From Gerris lacustris (taxonomy: Eukaryota; Arthropoda; Insecta; Hemiptera; Gerridae), in the NCBI GenBank assembly GCA_951217055.1, contig OX578278.1, forward strand, positions 34,237,105-34,301,104: a DNA stretch of 64,000 nucleotides, written 5' to 3'. The position numbers were made by a program, and so were the translations under genes. The notes beneath the pieces were generated by a model that had not been told where the DNA came from, did not search any database, and saw only the letters and a list, made by a program, of their open reading frames with translations. Positions 58,602 through 64,000 of this stretch are shown here, in pieces (the first letter of the stretch is position 1; each line of letters opens with the position of its first letter).

Positions 58602-58611
58602 AAAACACATG

Positions 58612-58672
58612 TTTATAAATCCATCATAAGCGAATTTTCACAATACTTTCTCTCTTTACATGAAAAATAAAA
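58612..58672. repeat. Fragment of SINE-like family S1 (far end)
   Basis: 'ccatcataagcgaattttca' and 'caatactttctctctttacatga' match 'tcgaattttcgcgccat' and 'cacaatactttctctttatatgag' at 63199-63235. Confidence 0.6.
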
Positions 58673-58869
58673 AAAAATAAAACGTAGTATATGAGAAAGC
58701 ATAAGAATGTATTATAACGTCGGCTGTTTTATCGGATTTAGTAAGATATTTTTTTTTTTTTTTTAAATCCATTTAATCTAGTGTTTCTCAAGGAAAATAA
58801 TCTAATGAGAAAAGGTCAAAGTTCGTTCTGATTAAAATAGAATTCGTAACGGGGAATCTTTTCCCTTAG

Positions 58870-59120
58870 ACGTTTTAGCGTCGTAACGTTTTATAAGTAA
58901 CTAGATGTGCATTGAGCTAGTGGTCTGGAATACTGGCGAGAGTAGTGGGAGAAGCGATGAGACGTTGCCTCCGCCACTGAAACCTGCCCCTAGCGGCCAC
59001 GACACTGAAATCTGACGCAGGCTTTATCTCAACTCACTGCGGTACTAAACCCCCCTAGTCAAGATAGGCTCAGTCAGTTACCGGATCGTGAAAAGATATC
59101 CTCTCCTACGGTCCCCAGTC
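58870..59120. promoter_or_regulatory. GC-rich island of unknown role
   Basis: An isolated island with several CpGs (gagaagcgatgagacg, cctagcggccacgac, ttaccggatcgtg), Inr-like tcagtc/tcagtt, and no open frame. It could be a promoter, an insulator-like element or an old repeat. Composition only. Confidence 0.3.
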
Positions 59121-59124
59121 CTTT

Positions 59125-62100
59125 TATTATCGCAATCTACGACAAGAAAGAAAAAAATCAAAGCCAGTGCCATACATAAACTAACCATATCGTTTTAAAT
59201 AGTCATATATTTTAAATAGTTCGCCAATATAACAACAACAAAAAATTATTTTTCACACTTCAATCTACAATTTCGTTATAAAAAGAATTTTGTGTTATTC
59301 TTTTTTCAAAATTTATCAACGTTTGCCTAAATCGAACATAAAATAAACAAAAAGGTATTTCATAATTTATTCATAGATCTATTATTTTTTTTTAATATAA
59401 TTTATCTTACGATTAAAAAGAAAAATATACCTTTGTATCATTTGATATAGCTAACAAATATTTATAAGTACATATACCTTATAAGAGAAGAACTTTTACT
59501 TTTAATAATTATAATCCTTCTAATGACAATGACCGAGTTATCATTTTTAAAACTATTTAATTAACTTATTCGCCTAAACAGATTAGTTTTTAATATTTAA
59601 ATATTTATATGTTTACGTTTGCTTGAGGTATATTCATTAGAGAAGGCACGCTGCCAAATACTTGAGTAAATATTCTAATATCTTGAGAATTAATGCAGCC
59701 CCGTGTTATTTTTATTTTATTGTTTCCTATAGCTTTGTTTGTTTATTTTATTTCTTTTATTTGCCAATGTTAGCTATCAAGGTTTATTTTAATGGAATTT
59801 GTTCTACGGATAAGGAGAAAAAGAATATTGCGTTGAAGCAAAAATAATATTAACTATTGTCATAATGTTTTCATAGAATAAGTACGTCTTCGTTTTTATA
59901 AAGGGAAATAAAAAAGGCTCAAGCCAACTCTAACAAACTTCGCATTGTACCTTGTACCCAATATTGCGTGTCTTTTACAATTTTTCCCTCCGGGAAAGCG
60001 ACTCACATGGGTTCCATTATAGAATTTAAACTAACTATAGATTAATTTACTATATTAATCTAATTTTAATATTTGTTATTGATTTGGGTCTTGGCAAAAC
60101 TGTTTCACGGAATTAATTAAACAATTTTGTGACAATAAAACTAATTTATTGTTGTACCGTGCAGCACTATGCAACAATAACGTTGCATTTGTTGCATGCA
60201 TGTTTGCAATGCTTTGCCAAATTCAGTTTTTATTCCATGAATACCTATGAAGTATAATAGGTCTTCAATAATATTATTGTGATTATTATTCAACTAATTT
60301 TAGATTTGGCTATATATTACGTAATCTTTTAACGTAATATATTTGTTTTTTATTTACAGTAATGAAATAGAACGGAGTTTTCAGTTTGCCTTATGTCAAG
60401 TGAAGCTCCCGTCATAATTAGATATTTTTCTCAATTCAATATTAATCCTGGTTGCACAGTTATATTGATTTTGTTTTTGGCCTAGACGCTGTTAGGAATC
60501 GAATTTGAAAGAATAAAATCTTTAGGTACCTTCAGAGACGTAATCTTTAGGTATCTTAAAGTTTTCAGTCAAACAATTAAAGTGTTACGTTTTTTTATGT
60601 TAGTATCTATTTAATTATTTTGTTAGAATAATTAATTTATAAAGAAACTGATGCTTCTACATTATAAACAAATCTTAAATCTTCTTGGAGTATTTTATCG
60701 TGAAAAAGTCATATTTAAAAGCTTGGAATCCCTACAGTTTACGTCTTAAGTACAGAAAGAAAAGTATACCAAATCAACGTAAAATCATCATAAGCCAAAT
60801 ACATATTGGTGTGTAATAAAATCTTGGTTTTATTGCATACATATTCCTTTTAAAAAGTATTTAATATTTTTATACGAATACAAAAAAAAAAAAAATAAAT
60901 AAAAATGTTTGATCAAGGTTATACAAAATCAATTTTAAGACAACTTGATTTTAAATTGATGTTTACACTTTTCTTTATCAGCTGTTTTCTTCTTTTTAAC
61001 TTCCCCTGATAACGATTATTATTACAGTTGATGATAAACAGTCGGGCTTAGATACTGAATGACGGCAATAGACATAGATAATGAACGTAGGTAGTGATTT
61101 TTTAAAATCAATAAATTAAAACAATTTTCGTACCAGCCGTCTAATAACAGATAAGCAGTACTGATAAACAGATGCCCTGCAAACAGAGGTATAAAAATCG
61201 AGGTTTAAAAAAATGTATCTCTTATAAGACTTTGAAATGTTAAAATACAAACTTAAGTCAGTAGGTCAAATAACAACAAAGGTTTTTTTTTAATTTATTT
61301 ATTCGTGGAAAGAAAGCTTTTATCAATAAATTTCTTTAGTAGACAATATTATGACTACTATTTTTAAAAAAATTAAAATAAGTAAATTAAAAGAATGATA
61401 TATTACACATGTGTGATGTTTGAATGTGAAAACAAATAGAAGCACTGATGTTTGCAAACAATGTATTACAAACGGCAGGTTACACTATTTACTCGCGAAC
61501 GTGATAAGGACAGTAAGAGCCTTGTCAAGGCTAACATCAATTGCACCATATATCATACATCACCTTACAAAATGGGACTCAATCTCTGTCCGGAGACCAG
61601 TTAGTATGTTTCATCCTCGGATAATGAATGTCAATGGGAAATGAATGGGGTTTCCTGCTCGAGGAATTTAAGTAAATTTTAATGGAATAGACGGAAAACG
61701 TTGGTGTTGATACATATAACTAAACACCCAAACAAACAAATTCCTGGTTCTTTTTGACTAAGATTAGACTCACTAGGAATAAAAGTCAGTAGGAATTAAA
61801 AGTCATCCTTCTGCGACTCTTGTACATTTATTCATATGTGTATTAAGAATCAAAGATCCTAATTTGCAGTACTATCTTTCAACCTGTCTAGACTCTTAAC
61901 CAAAGGGATCAAACTTAGGATAGCGCTAAGCGCTTTAATTTCTATACCCTTTAATACAATCAAACTATTTTGGGTTTACGTTTTAATATCCGTGCCACAA
62001 AGGTTTTTAAGTACTAACTGTTTTTCATTAGAAGAAGCGAAACAACGCGAATTCTACTAGAAATTATTGTTGTAACGAGGAAATAGCTTATGCACTAAAT

Positions 62101-62190
62101 TTTGAAACATCCTGTTGACTGTTGAAAACTTACTATAAAGCACCAATTTGGCCTAAAAAAAAATCGTTTAATAACTTACTGCTTTCTGAA
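59125..62190. other. AT-rich non-coding, nothing firm
   Basis: The 74-codon + frame at 61420-61644 lacks splice or family support. No repeats stand out by eye. Confidence 0.4.
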
Positions 62191-62205
62191 TTCTATGATT
62201 CTCAA

Positions 62206-62493
62206 CCCATTCAATGCGGGTGGATCCACTGTGGATCCATGCCGTGCTAACGTGCCTGGCGGGTGGATCCACAGTGGATCCAAGCCCTCTTTTTCAGCCC
62301 TCTGTAGCTCTATTCTCCGTGCCTCGAGTAGAACTATCTTGCAAGGCTCCGTCAGGCCCGCTCACGTTTGTATCCACAGTGGATCCAAACTTTTTTTTTT
62401 TTTTTTTATTTATTTTTAAATTAACTTTTAAAATCGTTTAGATATATACGGTAACTAAGGTAGGTTCATGAATTGGATTACGCATTGAATGGG
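62206..62493. mobile_element. 288-bp TIR element with three GGATCC palindromes
   Basis: The ends CCCATTCAATGCG and CGCATTGAATGGG are exact 13-bp inverted repeats. CCC...GGG ends recall piggyBac-like MITEs, but no clean TTAA duplication flanks it (TCAA left, TTTC right). Inside are TGGATCCACTGTGGATCCA (62221-62239), TGGATCCACAGTGGATCCA (62264-62282) and a third copy near 62370-62388. The 74-75-codon + frames here are not genes. Confidence 0.7.
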
Positions 62494-62764
62494 TTTCAAC
62501 ATCAAATACAATTTTGTCTGTACATTCAAAAATTTTAAAATGTTGTTTATTCCGGGAATAAACAACAGTCGTTTTTCTACAACAAAACAAATAATTAACA
62601 AAAGTAATTTTTCCGGGAAAAATCAAGTTTCCGATGGATAAAAAAAAAATCGGTCCGAGACAACTCAGACAAACTTTCTCATATACGAGTTCATAATTAC
62701 TTTGCCCAGTGTTTCCATTTATTAGTTTTCAAATGTACATTTAAATATTATTTAACACTTCATC

Positions 62765-63400
62765 AAAATGTATCATAAAAATAACTTCTCCTGGGCGGGG
62801 AATCGAACCCGGGCTCTCCGTCCGCGTTTTAAGCTAATTTCTCAGGAACTAGATTTTTCCCGGGAAAACGGCTTATATTGTTGGATTCGTATTCAAATGG
62901 ACTACATTTAAGAATTTTTTAATCAATATCGTCGGAACCGTTTTTGAGAAATAATTTTTTTTTCAGGTTTTTTCAGAGTTTTTAGGGGTAGCCCCCCCAA
63001 TTTAGAGCTAAAATTCATTTCTCGATTTCGCCTCGGGGTATGATTTTTCTGAACATGTATGCCAAATTTCGTCAAAATCGGCCCAGTAGTTTAGGCTCTA
63101 GGCGTCTGCACAGACGACAGACAGACATTTTTTAAAAACCACTTTTTTGGACTCAGGGGACCTCAAAACGTGTAAATCCATCAAAATCTCAAAATCGAAT
63201 TTTCGCGCCATCACAATACTTTCTCTTTATATGAGAAAGTAAAAATTGATTTAGCTGAAAATTGAAAACGAAGTGTAAACTATCACCTGTTAAATGTGGA
63301 CACCTTTTAAATGTGTTAAAAAATAATTTGATTAAATTAGATTTTATAGGATTTAAATTCAGTCTTACTATTATATATATATATGAATGTCTTGTTCGAG
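62765..63400 (-). mobile_element. SINE-like family S1, fullest copy, tRNA-like B-box
   Basis: On the minus strand it runs from ACTTTCTCATATAAAGAGAA through a (TCTG)n region to GAGAGCCCGGGTTCGATTCC (B-box) and ends ccaggagaagttatttttatgata. The segment to 63400 is shared with 7980-8130. Related copies lie at 54730-55125, 9690-9800 and 58612-58672. No protein is encoded. Confidence 0.65.
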
Positions 63401-63484
63401 TTTGTCGTACAAATTTTACGATACAAACCTCTGGTAGACCAAGCTAGTGTTTCCGAACGTACCCTGAGTTATTCACTATCAAAA

Positions 63485-63669
63485 ATAGGGTTTAGATACA
63501 TCGACAATCGACATTGATCTCCCAACTTGAAAGAAAGATCGCTGCTTTCCAAAATTTTTTCTTCAAGTTTAAAGAAAGGTCACCGTTTTAGCAGGCATTT
63601 TTTCGATGTTTCTTCAGGCCAGCATCGTTGTTTGCAAAAAATCGATGTCGGTGTCCCAACCCCAATCCA
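63485..63669. mobile_element. Possible hAT-like MITE
   Basis: 'atagggtttagatacatcgacaatcgac' at the left and 'atcgatgtcggtgtcccaacccc' at the right are imperfect inverted repeats. The flanks atcaaaa and atccaaaa are similar but not exact. The interior repeats 'gaaagaaagatcgc' and 'aaagaaaggtcac'. Confidence 0.4.
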
Positions 63670-64000
63670 AAACAAAGAAGATCGTCTTTCACAATCATAA
63701 GTTTCTAAGCTTACAACTTCTAAACGTAAAGTATACTACTGTCTTAATATGGTTTGTAAAATAAGTAGGGAGTATCCTTGATTTATAAGAGGTTTTAATC
63801 TAGAATCTAGGTAGAACATGTGTAGGAATGGAAGGAGGGGTATAATTGCCTCCCTCTCACTTAACGTCACTGACCTTACAAACTTGTTTATTTGTTTAAA
63901 AACCTCATTATCACCATTTATATTTACGTCATATTTGCCATGATGCTTCAAACAGTCTATACATTATTTATTAAAGCATTAAAAATATCCTGTATGACCT
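63670..64000. other. Non-coding window edge
   Basis: A 71-codon minus frame (63736-63951) is present but has no recognised domain or splice sites. Nothing else is seen. Confidence 0.35.

Noticed and set aside
58361..58603. 80-codon frame ending in repeated Tyr-Ile
   Set aside because: Translation of the foldback element and the (TA)n microsatellite.
58978..59000. CTCF-like site ctgcccctagcgg in the GC island
   Set aside because: One base short of the consensus spacing; too weak to call.

Overview
This is eukaryotic nuclear DNA. It is very AT-rich, intron-rich and full of small transposon remnants, and it has no operon-like gene packing. The one gene I can name is a tensin (Drosophila blistery type), read on the + strand as ten small exons with GT-AG introns of about 0.1 to 5.3 kb. 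The protein sequence, the AT-rich introns and the repeats (MITEs, tRNA-like SINEs, pogo-like, hAT-like and foldback elements) suggest an insect. A hemimetabolous insect such as a hemipteran is my guess; I cannot prove it from the sequence.

Layout. 1-17.7 kb is mostly non-coding: minisatellites, repeat fragments, a decayed LINE reverse-transcriptase tail, and two GC-rich islands. Each island holds a plausible first coding exon: 3671-3736 on + and 12939-13023 on -. 17.7-40.3 kb is the 3' part of the tensin gene. A serine-rich, disordered middle region is followed by an SH2 domain, a PTB domain and the stop at 40286. All exon phases agree, giving 625 codons including the stop. At least one upstream exon is missing or unrecognised. 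The introns carry a hAT-like MITE, a pogo-like MITE, perfect hairpins and other repeats.

40.3-49 kb is the tensin 3' flank with pogo-like MITEs, SINE copies, long inverted repeats and AT microsatellites. 49.1-50.4 kb holds a possible cryptic head-to-head gene pair. A minus-strand first exon begins at 49307. A plus-strand gene of four tiny exons (about 78-84 aa) begins at 49466 or 49484. The roughly 160 bp between them contains an NRF1-like palindrome and a near-perfect hairpin. No single long ORF reveals this pair. 50.6-64 kb is repeat-dense: a hAT MITE with a perfect 8-bp target duplication, a snapback palindrome, a 2.2-kb pair of inverted 170-bp ends, a ~270-bp tandem array, a four-unit foldback element, SINE-like copies and a TIR element carrying three GGATCC palindromes.

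Tensins link integrin tails to actin. The SH2 domain binds phosphotyrosine partners and the PTB domain binds beta-integrin tails. The other putative genes have no recognised function. All splice calls are by eye; no transcript data or database search was available.
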